DNA of 64,000 nucleotides from Geodermatophilus dictyosporus (GCF_900115505.1 NZ_FOWQ01000003.1:62001-126000), one strand, 5' to 3'. Counted from the stretch's first letter, positions 30,016 through 39,367 are shown. A program made the numbers and translations. Notes: generated by a model from the sequence alone, not told the origin.

Positions 30016-31245
30016 TCAGGCCTCGGTGACCTCGTAGGTGTGGCCCGCCGCGCGCAGCCGGTCGACGAGCACGCCGTCCAGCGCGGTCGCCGGGGTGAGC
30101 GAGCCGGCGCGGTCGGGCAGCCGGTCCCCGTCGAGCGCCAGGCCCAGGGCGACCTCGCCGAGCATCACCGACGTCGCCTTGTAGCCGGGGTCGCCGGGGC
30201 CGGCCGCGGTCGCCCGGTAGCGCCGCCCGCCCTCGGTGGAGGCGTCGACGGCCATCCGGAAGAAGCCCTTCTCCCGGGCCGCCTCCGACGGGCCGCTCCC
30301 GGGCGCGGGCAGCACCCGGTCGAGCAGCGCGCGGGTGGGCGCGAACGCGAGCGCGCCCAGCCCGGCGGCCAGGCCGGTGGTGATGCCGGCGGCGGTGAGC
30401 GCCCCGGGAAGGCCGCGCCCGGCGCTCATCGACTCCCCGTAGCGCAGGTCCCGGCCGTAGGACCACTCCTGCAGCGCGTTGCTGCGCCGCACGATCCGGG
30501 TGTTGAACGGCGCCATGACGAACGGGGCGGTCCACCGGCCGTCGGCGGCCAGGGCCGGCGGGGCGGCGTCCGGGGGCTGCCGGGTGCCGGGCTCGGCGGC
30601 GCGGTCGGGGGAGAGCGCGTAGGGGTCGCCGATCAGCCGGCGCAGCGCCCGGTCGGTGGCCATCGCCTCGACCTGGCCCCGCATGGAGGCGACCGTGCCG
30701 CCGCTGACCCCGCCGCGGGCGCTCGCGACCAGCCGGACGTCGGTGAGCCCGCCGGCACCGTCCTCGCGCGCCCGCTCGGCGAGCAGGAACACCGACAGGT
30801 CGGAGGGGATCGAGTCGTAGCCGGCGGCGTGCACGATCCGCGCGCCGGACTCCCGGGCGAGGGCGTCGAACCGGTCGATCGCCTCGCGGACGAAGAGCAC
30901 CTCGCCGGTGAGGTCGGCGTAGTGGGTGCCGGCCCGGGCGCACGCCTCGACGACCGGCAGGCCGTACCGGGCGTAGGGCCCCACGGTGGTCACCAGCACG
31001 CGGGTGCTCCCCGCCAGCCGGGCCAGTGACGCCGGGTCACCGGTGTCGGCCTCCAGCAGCGGCCAGCGCCGTCCCGCCGCCGGCAGCTCCGCCGCGGCCG
31101 CGGTCAGCTTCTCCCGCGACCGGCCGGCCAGCGCGACGCGCAGGTCGGGCGGCGCGGCCTCGGCCAGGTACCGGGCCACCAGCCGGCCGACGAAGCCGGT
31201 GGCACCGAGGAGGACGACGTCGTGCTCGCGGTCGGGCTGGCTCAC
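30016..31245 (-). CDS. Trans-acting enoyl reductase / saccharopine dehydrogenase-like protein
   Basis: This 409-residue protein has an N-terminal NAD(P)-binding fold with VVLLGATGFVGRLVARYLAE, then ADLTGEVLFVREAIDRF and AARIVHAAGYDSIPSDL-type text, as in the saccharopine dehydrogenase-like family. In mycobacteria the family includes trans-acting enoyl reductases such as Rv2953, which act with polyketide synthases. No PKS is present here, so the substrate is open. The GTG start at 31245 leaves 113 bp to a divergent amidase gene. Cytoplasmic or membrane-associated; a weakly hydrophobic helix occurs near residue 300. Confidence 0.87.
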   Translation of the reverse strand: MSQPDREHDVVLLGATGFVGRLVARYLAEAAPPDLRVALAGRSREKLTAAAAELPAAGRRWPLLEADTGDPASLARLAGSTRVLVTTVGPYARYGLPVVEACARAGTHYADLTGEVLFVREAIDRFDALARESGARIVHAAGYDSIPSDLSVFLLAERAREDGAGGLTDVRLVASARGGVSGGTVASMRGQVEAMATDRALRRLIGDPYALSPDRAAEPGTRQPPDAAPPALAADGRWTAPFVMAPFNTRIVRRSNALQEWSYGRDLRYGESMSAGRGLPGALTAAGITTGLAAGLGALAFAPTRALLDRVLPAPGSGPSEAAREKGFFRMAVDASTEGGRRYRATAAGPGDPGYKATSVMLGEVALGLALDGDRLPDRAGSLTPATALDGVLVDRLRAAGHTYEVTEA

Positions 31246-31358
31246 GGGCCCATCCTCGCCGTCCCCCGTCGGCCCGCGCGACCGCGGCCGGCTCGCGGTG
31301 GCACCGGCCACCCGCCACGCTGGCCTCCTGCCACCCACCCAGCGCCGCAGGAGGCACC

Positions 31359-32894
31359 GTGGCCGTACGCCCGCCGGACGAGACCGAGGTCGCCGCGCTC
31401 GCCTCCTCGTGGGGCATGCACCCCGACGAGGCGCAGGTGGCCGCCTACACCCCGCTGGTCGCCGCGTTCCTCACCTCCTACGACGCCGTCGAGGAGCTGT
31501 ACGCCGGGGTCGCCCCGCAGCCGCCCGCGGACCGGTCGGGCACCCGGCCCGACGACGCGGACAACCCGCTCGGCGCCTGGTACGTGCGCACGGAGGTCCG
31601 CGGCGCGGCCGACGGACCCCTGGCGGGCCGGACGGTGGCGGTCAAGGACAACGTGGCGGTGGCCGGCGTGCCGATGACCAACGGCAGCCACACCGTCGAG
31701 GGCTTCGTGCCGGCCCGGGACGCCACCGTGGTGACCCGCCTGCTCGACGCCGGCGCCACCGTCACCGGCAAGTCCGTCTGCGAGGACCTCTGCTTCTCCG
31801 GCGGCAGCCACACCTCCGTCAGCGGCCCGGTGCGCAACCCCTGGGACCCCACCCGCACGACCGGCGGCAGCTCCAGCGGCAGCGCCGCGCTGGTCGCGGC
31901 GGGCGAGGTCGACCTCGCGCTGGGCGGCGACCAGGGCGGGTCGATCCGCATGCCGGCGGCCTTCTGCGGCATCGTCGGGCACAAGCCCACGCACGGCCTG
32001 GTCCCCTACACCGGCGCCTTCCCGATCGAGACGACCCTCGACCACCTCGGCCCGATGACCCGCACGGTGGCCGACGCCGCGGCGGTGCTGGACGTCCTCG
32101 CCGGCCGGGACGGCGAGGACCCCCGGCAGCCGGCCGACCTGGCGCCCGACGCCTGCGCCGCCGCCCTCGGCGGGGACGTCGCGGGGCTGCGGGTCGGCGT
32201 GGTCGCCCAGGGCTTCGGCTGGGCGGAGCTGTCCGAGGACGGCGTCGACGACACGGTGCGCGCGGCCGCGAGGCGGCTGGGCGAGCTGGGCATCGAGGTG
32301 GTCGACGTCGACCTGCCGTGGCACCGGCACGCGCTGCACGTCTGGAACGTCATCGCCACCGACGGCGCGACCGTGCAGATGATCGAGGGCAACGGGTACG
32401 GCCACAACTGGGAGGGTCGCTACGACCCCGAGCTGGTCGCCCACTACGGACGGCGGCGCCGGGAGACCGCCGACCGCTGGTCGCCCACGGTCACCGCGGT
32501 CGCGCTCACCGGCCGCTGGTCGCGGGAGCGGGAGCAGGGCCGGCACTACGCGATGGCGCAGAACCTCGCCGCGGAGGTCCGCCGGCACTACGACGAGGCG
32601 CTGGCCGACGTCGACCTGCTGGTGATGCCCACCGTGCCGATGGTCGCCCGGCCGATCCCGGCGCCCGACGACCCGCTCGAGGTCCGGGTGGCCCGCGGCC
32701 TGGAGATGATCGTCAACTGCGCGCCGTTCGACGTCAGCGGGCACCCCGCCACCAGCGTCCCCGCCGGGCTGTCCGAGGGCCTGCCGGTCGGGATGATGCT
32801 GGTCGGCCGCCGGTTCGCCGACGCCACCTGCCTCCGGGTGGCGCACGCCTTCGAGCAGCTCGTCGGCGGCTTCCCGTCCCCGCCCGCCCGCTGA
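31359..32894 (+). CDS. Amidase (amidase-signature family)
   Basis: This 511-residue amidase has the Ser-cisSer-Lys triad. The Lys is in VAVKDNVAVAG near residue 92, the cis-Ser in GGSSSGSAALVAAGEVDLAL, and the nucleophile Ser in GGDQGGSIRMPAAFCG. It hydrolyses a carboxamide; the substrate (nitrile-derived amide, aryl acylamide or other) cannot be read. A helical N-terminal region of about 60 residues precedes the core (EAQVAAYTPLVAAFLTSYD), as in GatA-unrelated catabolic amidases. GTG has AGGAGG upstream. No gatB or gatC is present, so this is not the tRNA amidotransferase. Confidence 0.93.
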   Translation: MAVRPPDETEVAALASSWGMHPDEAQVAAYTPLVAAFLTSYDAVEELYAGVAPQPPADRSGTRPDDADNPLGAWYVRTEVRGAADGPLAGRTVAVKDNVAVAGVPMTNGSHTVEGFVPARDATVVTRLLDAGATVTGKSVCEDLCFSGGSHTSVSGPVRNPWDPTRTTGGSSSGSAALVAAGEVDLALGGDQGGSIRMPAAFCGIVGHKPTHGLVPYTGAFPIETTLDHLGPMTRTVADAAAVLDVLAGRDGEDPRQPADLAPDACAAALGGDVAGLRVGVVAQGFGWAELSEDGVDDTVRAAARRLGELGIEVVDVDLPWHRHALHVWNVIATDGATVQMIEGNGYGHNWEGRYDPELVAHYGRRRRETADRWSPTVTAVALTGRWSREREQGRHYAMAQNLAAEVRRHYDEALADVDLLVMPTVPMVARPIPAPDDPLEVRVARGLEMIVNCAPFDVSGHPATSVPAGLSEGLPVGMMLVGRRFADATCLRVAHAFEQLVGGFPSPPAR

Positions 32895-32903
32895 CCGGCG
32901 GGG

Positions 32904-33629
32904 TCAGCGGGCGCGGCGGCGCAGCCTGCGGCGTCCGTCGGGACGTCCCGGGCGCTCCCGCGCCAGCCGGCTGCGGGCGCGCCCGGGCAGGTCGACGGCG
33001 ACCGGGGCCTCCCAGCCGCGCCACACCGACAGCACCCGCAGCGCCGCGACCAGCACGATGACCACCAGCGCCACGGGGATCGGGTCGAGCCCGACCGGGC
33101 CGGCGAGCACCGTCAGCGCGGTGGCGCCCAGGAGCGCGGCGACCGCGTTGTAGGGGCCCGGCTGCACGATGTCGGCCCGCTGCGCGAGCAGCACGTCGCG
33201 GATCACCGCCCCGCCCACGGCGGTCAGCGTGCCGATGAACACCACCGAGGCGCTGGGCAGCCCGGCGAGCTGGGCCTTCTGCGCGCCGATGACGGTGAAC
33301 AGGCCGAGGGTGATCGCGTCGAGCACCACCAGCAACCGGGTCAGCCGCGACAGCCAGCCGGAGAAGTAGAAGGTGACCGCCGCGGTGATCGCCACGGCCG
33401 GCAGGTAGCTCGGGTTCGTCAGCGCCACCGGCGGCCCGGCGGCCAGCAGCACGTCGCGGACCAGCCCGCCGCCGAGCCCGCCGGTGACGGCCAGCAGCAG
33501 CACGCCGGAGACGGCGAAGCCCTCGCGCGCGGCCAGCAGGCCGCCGGTGAGGGCGCCGACAACGATCGCGGCGAGGTCGACCGCCGCCGGGACGTGCAGG
33601 GTCTCGGCGGCCGCGGCGAGGGTGCTCAC
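32904..33629 (-). CDS. TRIC/UPF0126-family membrane protein
   Basis: This 241-residue membrane protein has the duplicated three-helix arrangement of the UPF0126 (YicG) family, now grouped with TRIC cation channels. Internal repeats include GGLLAAREGFAVSGVLLLAVTGG and a second GGAVIRDVLLAQR after TAVGG, with the Gly-Gly-x-x-R-D signature twice (GGLVRDVLL, GAVIRDVLL). A basic C-terminal tail (RLRRRAR) follows. A role as a cation channel is inferred from the family. The GTG start at 33629 is divergent from the GGDEF-EAL gene. It converges with the amidase gene at a 9 bp gap. Confidence 0.88.
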   Translation of the reverse strand: MSTLAAAAETLHVPAAVDLAAIVVGALTGGLLAAREGFAVSGVLLLAVTGGLGGGLVRDVLLAAGPPVALTNPSYLPAVAITAAVTFYFSGWLSRLTRLLVVLDAITLGLFTVIGAQKAQLAGLPSASVVFIGTLTAVGGAVIRDVLLAQRADIVQPGPYNAVAALLGATALTVLAGPVGLDPIPVALVVIVLVAALRVLSVWRGWEAPVAVDLPGRARSRLARERPGRPDGRRRLRRRAR

Positions 33630-33737
33630 GAGTACCCATCCTCCCGCCCGCCGGGCACCCCGGACCCCGCTCACCCTCGCGGGGGAGGCCGGCCGCGCCG
33701 GGGTGGACCGGCGGGCCCCGTCGGCCGATGAGGGGAC

Positions 33738-35735
33738 ATGAGCCGCAGCAGGCAAACCAGGACCGGGGGCACCCGGCTGTTCGCCGCCTACGCCGCGGCC
33801 AGCCTGGTGCCGGTGGTCGTGCTGGGCGCCGTGCTCGCCGCGGGCATCCGCCAGGACGCCGTCGACCGCGCGCTGGAGTACGGCCGCGCCCAGGCCGCCG
33901 TCGTCGAGGAGATGGCGATCGGCCCGGCGCTGCGCGGCCAGGACCTCCGCACCGGCCTCACCCAGGCCGAGCGCGAGCGCCTCTCGGCGGCCACCGACCT
34001 GGCCGTGTTCCGCGGGTCGATCCTGCGGCTGCGGCTGCGCGACTTCTCCGGCACGGTGCTCTTCGCCGACGACGGCGCCGTCGGGGAGGTCGGCTCGCTG
34101 CCCGACTACCCCGGCGGCGAGGACGTCGTCCCGAGCACCGGCCCGGCCTTCACCCTCGCGGCGGCCGGCGGCACGGACGTGGCGCTGCTCGACGGCGACG
34201 GCCTGGCCGTCGGACGGGTGATCCGCGTGCTGCAGCCCATCGTGGCCGACACCTCCGGGCGCTCGATCGGCGTCCTCGAGCTGCTGCTGCCCTACGACAC
34301 GGTCGCCGCCGAGGTGGAGGCGGCCACCACGCGCACGTACTGGCGGCTGGGCGCGGGCCTCGGCGTCCTGTACCTGGTGATCGGTGCGATCAGCTGGTCG
34401 ACCACCCGGCGGCTGCGCCGGCAGGCCGCGCAGGCCGAGCACGACGCGCTGCACGACCCGCTGACGGGGCTCGCCAACCGTGAGCTGTTCGCCCGGCGGG
34501 TCGACGCCGAGCTGGGGCGCGGCACCCCGGGTGCGGTCGTCCTCGTCGACCTCGACCGGTTCAAGGAGGTCAACGACACCCTCGGCCACCACGCCGGCGA
34601 CCAGCTGCTGCGCGAGGTGGGCACCCGGCTGTCGGCCACCGTGCGGGCGGGGGACACCGTGGCCCGCCTGGGCGGCGACGAGTTCGGCCTGCTGCTGCCC
34701 GGCCTGGACGCCGCCGCCGACGCGCGCGAGATCGTCGAGCGGGTCAGCGACGCGCTGGCGGCCGAGACCGTCGTCGACGGGGTCCCTCTCGCGGTGGAGG
34801 CCAGCTGCGGCATCGCCATGCACCCGGCCGACGCCGACGACGTCGAGACGCTGATGAGCTGCGCCGACGCGGCCATGTACCAGGGCAAGCGCGGCGCCAG
34901 CGGTGTCGTCGTCTTCGACCGGCGGTGCACCGCCCCCTCGGCGCACTCGCCGGCCCTGCAGCTCGAGGCCCGCCGCGGCCTGGAGGACGGCGACCTGCGG
35001 CTGCACTACCAGCCGCAGGTGGACCTGGCCACCGGCCGCACCGTCGGCGTCGAGGCCCTGCTGCGCTGGCAGCACCCCCGGCGCGGGCTGCTCGGCCCCG
35101 GCGAGTTCCTCCCCGCGCTGGAGCAGTCCGGCGTCATGGGCGCGCTCACCGAGTGGGTGCTGCACCGGGCGCTGGCCGACTGCGCCGCCTGGACCGCCGC
35201 GGGCGAGGACTGGACCGTGTCGGTCAACGTCTCGGTGCGCAACCTCGAGGCCCCCGGCTTCGCGGCCACGGTGGCCCGGCTGGCCGCCGCGGCCGGGGTG
35301 CCGCCCTCGAGGCTGCACCTGGAGGTCACCGAGACCGCGCTGCCGGCCGACCTCGCCGCCGCGTCGGCGTGCCTGGCCGACCTGGCCGCGCACGGCTTCG
35401 GCGCCGCGCTCGACGACTTCGGCGTCGGCTTCGCCAGCCTGTCGCACCTGCGCTCCCTGGCGCTCACCGAGGTCAAGGTCGACCGCGCGTTCGTCACCGG
35501 CGTCGACGCGCACGCAAAGGACGCCGCCGTCGTCCGGTCCCTGGTCGAGCTCGCGCACGGCCTGGGGCTGTCGGTCTGCGCCGAGGGCGTGGAGACGCCC
35601 GAGGTCGCCGACTGGCTGCGCTCGGTCGGCTGCGACCGCGCCCAGGGCTGGCACTTCTCCCGGCCGCTGCCGTGGCCGGAGCTCACCCGCGCGGCCGACC
35701 TCGTGCCCGCACTCCCCGTGGAGGTCCTCCCGTGA
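33738..35735 (+). CDS. Membrane-bound GGDEF-EAL protein with periplasmic-type sensor domain
   Basis: This 665-residue protein has one N-terminal membrane helix (SLVPVVVLGAVLAAGI), an extracytoplasmic sensor of about 170 residues, and a second helix (AGLGVLYLVIGAIS) near 215. GGDEF follows at about 235-395 with RLGGDEFGLLL and an intact RAGD inhibitory site. EAL lies at about 405-655 with EALLRW, VNVSVRNL, LEVTET, DDFGVGF, VKVDRAF and AEGVET all intact. It can potentially make and degrade c-di-GMP. ATG has GAGGGG upstream. Its stop overlaps the start of a solute-binding lipoprotein (GTGA), which is a likely sensor partner. Confidence 0.94.
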   Translation: MSRSRQTRTGGTRLFAAYAAASLVPVVVLGAVLAAGIRQDAVDRALEYGRAQAAVVEEMAIGPALRGQDLRTGLTQAERERLSAATDLAVFRGSILRLRLRDFSGTVLFADDGAVGEVGSLPDYPGGEDVVPSTGPAFTLAAAGGTDVALLDGDGLAVGRVIRVLQPIVADTSGRSIGVLELLLPYDTVAAEVEAATTRTYWRLGAGLGVLYLVIGAISWSTTRRLRRQAAQAEHDALHDPLTGLANRELFARRVDAELGRGTPGAVVLVDLDRFKEVNDTLGHHAGDQLLREVGTRLSATVRAGDTVARLGGDEFGLLLPGLDAAADAREIVERVSDALAAETVVDGVPLAVEASCGIAMHPADADDVETLMSCADAAMYQGKRGASGVVVFDRRCTAPSAHSPALQLEARRGLEDGDLRLHYQPQVDLATGRTVGVEALLRWQHPRRGLLGPGEFLPALEQSGVMGALTEWVLHRALADCAAWTAAGEDWTVSVNVSVRNLEAPGFAATVARLAAAAGVPPSRLHLEVTETALPADLAAASACLADLAAHGFGAALDDFGVGFASLSHLRSLALTEVKVDRAFVTGVDAHAKDAAVVRSLVELAHGLGLSVCAEGVETPEVADWLRSVGCDRAQGWHFSRPLPWPELTRAADLVPALPVEVLP

Positions 35736-36631
35736 CCCGCTCTCCCCGTGCCCTCGCCGGCGCCGCCGTCCTCGTCGCCGTGCTGGCCACGGCCGGGTGC
35801 GACGGGGCCAACCACGCCGCCGAGGCGGCGGGGCCGGCCGTGGCCCTCGACGAGGCGCTGCACGCCGCGCTGCCCGAGGACGTGCGGGAGGCCGGCGTCC
35901 TCACCGTGGCCAACGACCCCTCCTACCCGCCGGCGTCGTCCTTCGGCCCCGACGGGCGCACGATCGTCGGCTTCGAGCCCGACCTGGGCGCCGCGCTGGG
36001 CGACCTGCTCGGCGTGGAGGTGCGCTTCGAGGCCTCGCCCTTCGACACGCTCCTCGACGACCTCGCCGCCGACCGGTTCGACCTGGTGATGAGCGCGGTC
36101 ACCGACACCGCCGAGCGCGAGCAGCAGGCCGACTTCGTCAACTACTTCCGCGCCGGCTCCTCGATCGTCGTGGGCCGGGGCAACCCGCTCGGCGTCCACG
36201 ACCTGGCCGGGCTGTGCGGCCGCAGCGTCGCCGTCGAGGCCGGGACCGTGCAGGTGGGGCTGCTGGAGCGGGCCCAGGCCCGGTGCGCGCTGCGCATCGA
36301 CGTCCAGCAGGTGCCCACCAACGACGACGCGCTGCTCGAGCTGCGCACCGGCCGCGCCGACGCCGTCGTCGCCGACTACCCGCCGGCGGTGTTCGTCACC
36401 ACCGACCCGCGCACCCAGAACAGCTACCAGCTGGTGTCCGACACCCAGTACGAGCCGGGCCTCTACGGCATCGCCGTCGCCCCGGACCGCACGGAGCTGC
36501 GCGACGTCCTCACCACCGCGCTGCAGCGGCTGGTCGACGACGGCGTCTACCAGGAGCTGCTCGACCGCTGGGAGGTCGGCCACGGCGCCGTCGACGCGGT
36601 GACCGTCAACGGCGCCCTGCCGGCGGGGTGA
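35732..36631 (+). CDS. Solute-binding lipoprotein (SBP_bac_3 type), GGDEF-EAL partner
   Basis: This 299-residue secreted lipoprotein has a lipobox LATAGC, with the lipidated Cys near residue 22. The mature part is an amino-acid-type periplasmic binding fold: VLTVANDPSYPPASSFG, then GFEPDLGAALGDLLGVEVRF, DLVMSAVTDTAEREQQADFV and AVVADYPPAVFVTT. No ABC permease or ATPase gene is nearby on this strand. Instead it is translationally coupled (GTGA) to a membrane GGDEF-EAL protein. I infer that ligand-bound lipoprotein contacts the extracytoplasmic domain of that protein, as the binding protein NspS does with MbaA in Vibrio cholerae. A small polar or charged ligand is likely. Confidence 0.88.
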   Translation: MTRSPRALAGAAVLVAVLATAGCDGANHAAEAAGPAVALDEALHAALPEDVREAGVLTVANDPSYPPASSFGPDGRTIVGFEPDLGAALGDLLGVEVRFEASPFDTLLDDLAADRFDLVMSAVTDTAEREQQADFVNYFRAGSSIVVGRGNPLGVHDLAGLCGRSVAVEAGTVQVGLLERAQARCALRIDVQQVPTNDDALLELRTGRADAVVADYPPAVFVTTDPRTQNSYQLVSDTQYEPGLYGIAVAPDRTELRDVLTTALQRLVDDGVYQELLDRWEVGHGAVDAVTVNGALPAG

Positions 36632-36644
36632 CCGACCCCGGCCG

Positions 36645-38678
36645 TCACTGGGCCGGGGGGACGGCCAGCGTCACCGCGGTGTCCCCCTTCGTGCGGCCGG
36701 CGGTGTCCTCGCGGTGCGTGGCCTCCTGCCGCAGGACCTCCTCGTCGAGGATCGCGGCCTGCTTCCAGGCGTGCGGGATGCCGAAGCCGTCGACCAGCGT
36801 CACCGCGTGCGGCCGCAGCTCGCCGAGCAGCGCGTTCACCGTCGCGGTGAGCGCCTTCGAGCGGGCCGGGGTGAGGTGGCCGTGCTCGAGCAGCCAGCCC
36901 TTGTCGGCCTCCAGCGTCGACAGCGCGTAGAGGTCGCACACCGCCTCCAGCAGCGCCCGCGCGTCGGGGTCGGGGGTGCGCTCGATGCCGGCGACGAAGG
37001 CCTCCAGCACGATCCGGTCGACGTGCGTCTGCGCCGTCCGCAGGACGTGGTCCTGCACGCTGTTGAAGACGTCGAAGGGGTCCATCCCGTCGGTCGACGC
37101 GTTGCGGCGCAGCCGGCGGATCGCACCCTCGAGCGTGTGCCGCTCGCGGGCCTCGAACACCTTCAGCTGCCAGCCGCGGTCGCGCAGCGGCACGTCCTCG
37201 TCGCGGCCGGGCACGGCGTCGACCAGCCGGGCGATCAGCCCGCGGGCCGCCGTCCGCTCCAGCACGGTCTCGCGGACCAGGTCGGCGACGAAGGCGACCC
37301 GGCCCCAGCCGTCGAGGGAGCCGAACGCGTCGCGGTAGCCGGTGAGCAGGCCCTTGGCCACCAGCTGCAGCAGGACGGTGTTGTCGCCCTCGAAGGTGGT
37401 GAACACGTCGGTGTCGGCCCTGAGCTGGGGCAGCCGGTTCTCCGCCAGGTAGCCGGCCCCGCCGCAGGCCTCGCGGCAGGTCTGGATGGTGCGGGTGGCG
37501 TGCCAGGTCTGCGCCGCCTTGAGCCCGGCCGCGCGCGACTCGAGCTCGCGCTGGGCGGCCTCGTCGACCTCCTCGCCGCGCTCGTGCACCGCCGTGTGCA
37601 GGTCGTGCATCCGGCCGACCAGCTCCTCCTGCGCGAAGGCGAACGCGTAGGAGGTGGCCAGGGCGGGCAGCAGCTTGCGCTGGTGGACCAGGTAGTCGTT
37701 GAGGACGACCTCCCGGTCGCGGCCGGGCGCGGTGAACTGCCGCCGCACGTCGCCGTAGCGGACGGCGACGTCGAGGGCGACCCGCGTGGCCGCGCTCGCC
37801 GAGCCGCCGACGCTGACCCGCCCGCGCACCAGCGTGCCGAGCATGGTGAAGAAGCGGCGGGTCTCGTTCTCGATGTCGGACGTGTAGGTGCCGTCGGGTG
37901 CGACCTGGCCGTAGCGGTCGAGCAGCGCCTCGCGCGGGAGTCGCACGTGGTCGAAGGACAGCCGCCCGTTGTCGACGCCCAGCAGGCCGGCCTTGGGCCC
38001 GTCGTCGCCGATGGTGACGCCGGGGCAGGGGGTGCCGCGCCCGTCGCGGATCGGCACCAGCCACGCGTGCACGCCGCGGCCCTCGCCCCCGGTGACCAGC
38101 TGTGCGAACACCACCGCCATCCGGCCGTCCCTGGCCGCGTTGCCGATGTAGTCCTTGCGGGCGGCCTCGTGCGGGGTGTGCAGGTCGAAGGTCTGCGTGT
38201 CGGGGTCGTAGGTGCAGGTGGTGCGCAGCTGCTGGACGTCGGAGCCGTGGCCGGTCTCGGTCATCGCGAAGCAGCCGGGCAGGTCGAAGCTCATGATGTC
38301 GCGCAGGTACGCCTCGTGGTGCCGCCGCGTCCCGAGCAGCTGGACGGCGCCGCCGAACAGCCCCCACTGGACGCCGGCCTTGACCATGAGCGACAGGTCG
38401 CCGTGGGCCAGCATCTCGATCGCGGTGACCGAGCCGCCGGCGTCGGCCTGCCCGCCGTACTCGACCGGGAAGCCGAGGGAGACCCGGCCCGTGGCGGCCA
38501 GCTCGGCGGTCAGCCGGGTGACCCGCTCGCGGGCCTCCTCCACCGACTCGCCGTGGACCGGGGCGTACCCGGGGCCGCTCAGCTGCTCGCGGGCGTCGCG
38601 GCGCACGTGCGCCCAGCGCCCGTCGAGCACCTCCTGGAGGCGGGCGGGGTCGACGGTGGTCGGGAGGGTGGCGGTCAC
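36645..38678 (-). CDS. Acyl-CoA dehydrogenase/oxidase family protein (ACOX-like)
   Basis: This 677-residue flavoprotein carries the acyl-CoA dehydrogenase text CFAMTETGHGSDVQQLRTT, GVDNGRLSFDHVRLPREALLD and CGGAGYLAENRLPQL with DTDVFTTFEGDNTVLLQLVAKG. The size and the long C-terminal helical domain match the acyl-CoA oxidase-like branch rather than the 380-residue dehydrogenases. It oxidises an acyl-CoA at the alpha-beta position with FAD. The GTG start at 38678 overlaps the stop of the TetR gene (GTGA), so regulator and enzyme are co-translated. It converges with the lipoprotein gene at a 13 bp gap. Confidence 0.93.
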   Translation of the reverse strand: MTATLPTTVDPARLQEVLDGRWAHVRRDAREQLSGPGYAPVHGESVEEARERVTRLTAELAATGRVSLGFPVEYGGQADAGGSVTAIEMLAHGDLSLMVKAGVQWGLFGGAVQLLGTRRHHEAYLRDIMSFDLPGCFAMTETGHGSDVQQLRTTCTYDPDTQTFDLHTPHEAARKDYIGNAARDGRMAVVFAQLVTGGEGRGVHAWLVPIRDGRGTPCPGVTIGDDGPKAGLLGVDNGRLSFDHVRLPREALLDRYGQVAPDGTYTSDIENETRRFFTMLGTLVRGRVSVGGSASAATRVALDVAVRYGDVRRQFTAPGRDREVVLNDYLVHQRKLLPALATSYAFAFAQEELVGRMHDLHTAVHERGEEVDEAAQRELESRAAGLKAAQTWHATRTIQTCREACGGAGYLAENRLPQLRADTDVFTTFEGDNTVLLQLVAKGLLTGYRDAFGSLDGWGRVAFVADLVRETVLERTAARGLIARLVDAVPGRDEDVPLRDRGWQLKVFEARERHTLEGAIRRLRRNASTDGMDPFDVFNSVQDHVLRTAQTHVDRIVLEAFVAGIERTPDPDARALLEAVCDLYALSTLEADKGWLLEHGHLTPARSKALTATVNALLGELRPHAVTLVDGFGIPHAWKQAAILDEEVLRQEATHREDTAGRTKGDTAVTLAVPPAQ

Positions 38679-39337
38679 GACGTCTCCTCGGTCTCGGAGG
38701 GGGTGCGGGGCAGGAGTCCGGAGAGACCGGCCCAGGCGAGGTCGGTGAGGTGGGTGGCGAGGTCGGCCCGCGGCATCGGGCGGTCGGCCCGCAGCCACCA
38801 GTCGGCGGCGGAGCGGACCATCCCGACCACGCCGTGACCCCAGGGGGCCGCGGCGGCCGGGTCGCGGCCGGCCTGCCGGAGGGCGGCGGCCACGAGGGTG
38901 GCGGCCTGGTCGCCCACGAGGTCCGACAGCGTGCTGACCGGGTCGGCGTCCACCGGCCGGTCGAGGAAGGGGTGGGCGACGACGAAGCGGTAGAGCTCGG
39001 GGTCGGCCTCGATGAAGGCGAGGTAGGTCTCGACCGCCGCGGTGAGCACCTCGCGCGGGTGGCCGGTGCCACGCGTGGCCGCGCGCAGCCGCCCGGTCAG
39101 CTGCCCGGCCACCCGGGCGCAGACGGCGACGTAGAGCTCGCTGCGGTCGGCGAAGTGCCGGTAGACGACGGTCTTGCTGGTGCCCGCCTCCGCCGCGATC
39201 TCCTCCATGCCGACGCCGGCGCCGCACCGGCCGACGGCGGCGACGGTCGCGTCCACGATCTGCTCGCGGCGGGCGCGGCGGTGCTCGTCCCACCGGGAGC
39301 TGCGCCGGTCCCGCCGGGGCGCCGTCTCCGTGTTCAC
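38675..39337 (-). CDS. TetR-family regulator of the acyl-CoA module
   Basis: This 220-residue protein has an N-terminal helix-turn-helix, VGMEEIAAEAGTSKTVVYRHFADRSELY, and a longer ligand domain. It is coupled to the acyl-CoA dehydrogenase gene and divergent from thiolase-FabG4-HtdX. A GTACCGT-based operator lies in the shared promoter, so it probably represses both arms and responds to an acyl-CoA. A frame starting at 39346 exists, but TACTGT lies 7 nt before the GTG at 39337, so I choose the leaderless start. Confidence 0.9.
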   Translation of the reverse strand: MNTETAPRRDRRSSRWDEHRRARREQIVDATVAAVGRCGAGVGMEEIAAEAGTSKTVVYRHFADRSELYVAVCARVAGQLTGRLRAATRGTGHPREVLTAAVETYLAFIEADPELYRFVVAHPFLDRPVDADPVSTLSDLVGDQAATLVAAALRQAGRDPAAAAPWGHGVVGMVRSAADWWLRADRPMPRADLATHLTDLAWAGLSGLLPRTPSETEETS

Positions 39338-39344
39338 GTTACTC

Positions 39345-39350
39345 ACAGTA
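39345..39350 (-). promoter_or_regulatory. -10 box of leaderless TetR gene
   Basis: TACTGT on the minus strand, 7 nt, then the GTG at 39337. The box overlaps the proposed TetR operator, as needed for autorepression. Confidence 0.5.
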
Positions 39351-39367
39351 CCGTGTACCGTCGGTAC
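39348..39367. promoter_or_regulatory. TetR operator, tandem and inverted GTACCGT sites
   Basis: Two direct GTACCGT repeats (39348-39354 and 39355-39361) are followed by the inverted half. The second forms a perfect 13-bp palindrome GTACCGTCGGTAC (39355-39367). It lies between the divergent TetR and thiolase starts. Confidence 0.65.

Noticed and set aside
36714..38837. Long plus-strand frame opposite the acyl-CoA dehydrogenase
   Set aside because: It is a shadow in GC-rich DNA; the minus-strand protein has clear motifs throughout.
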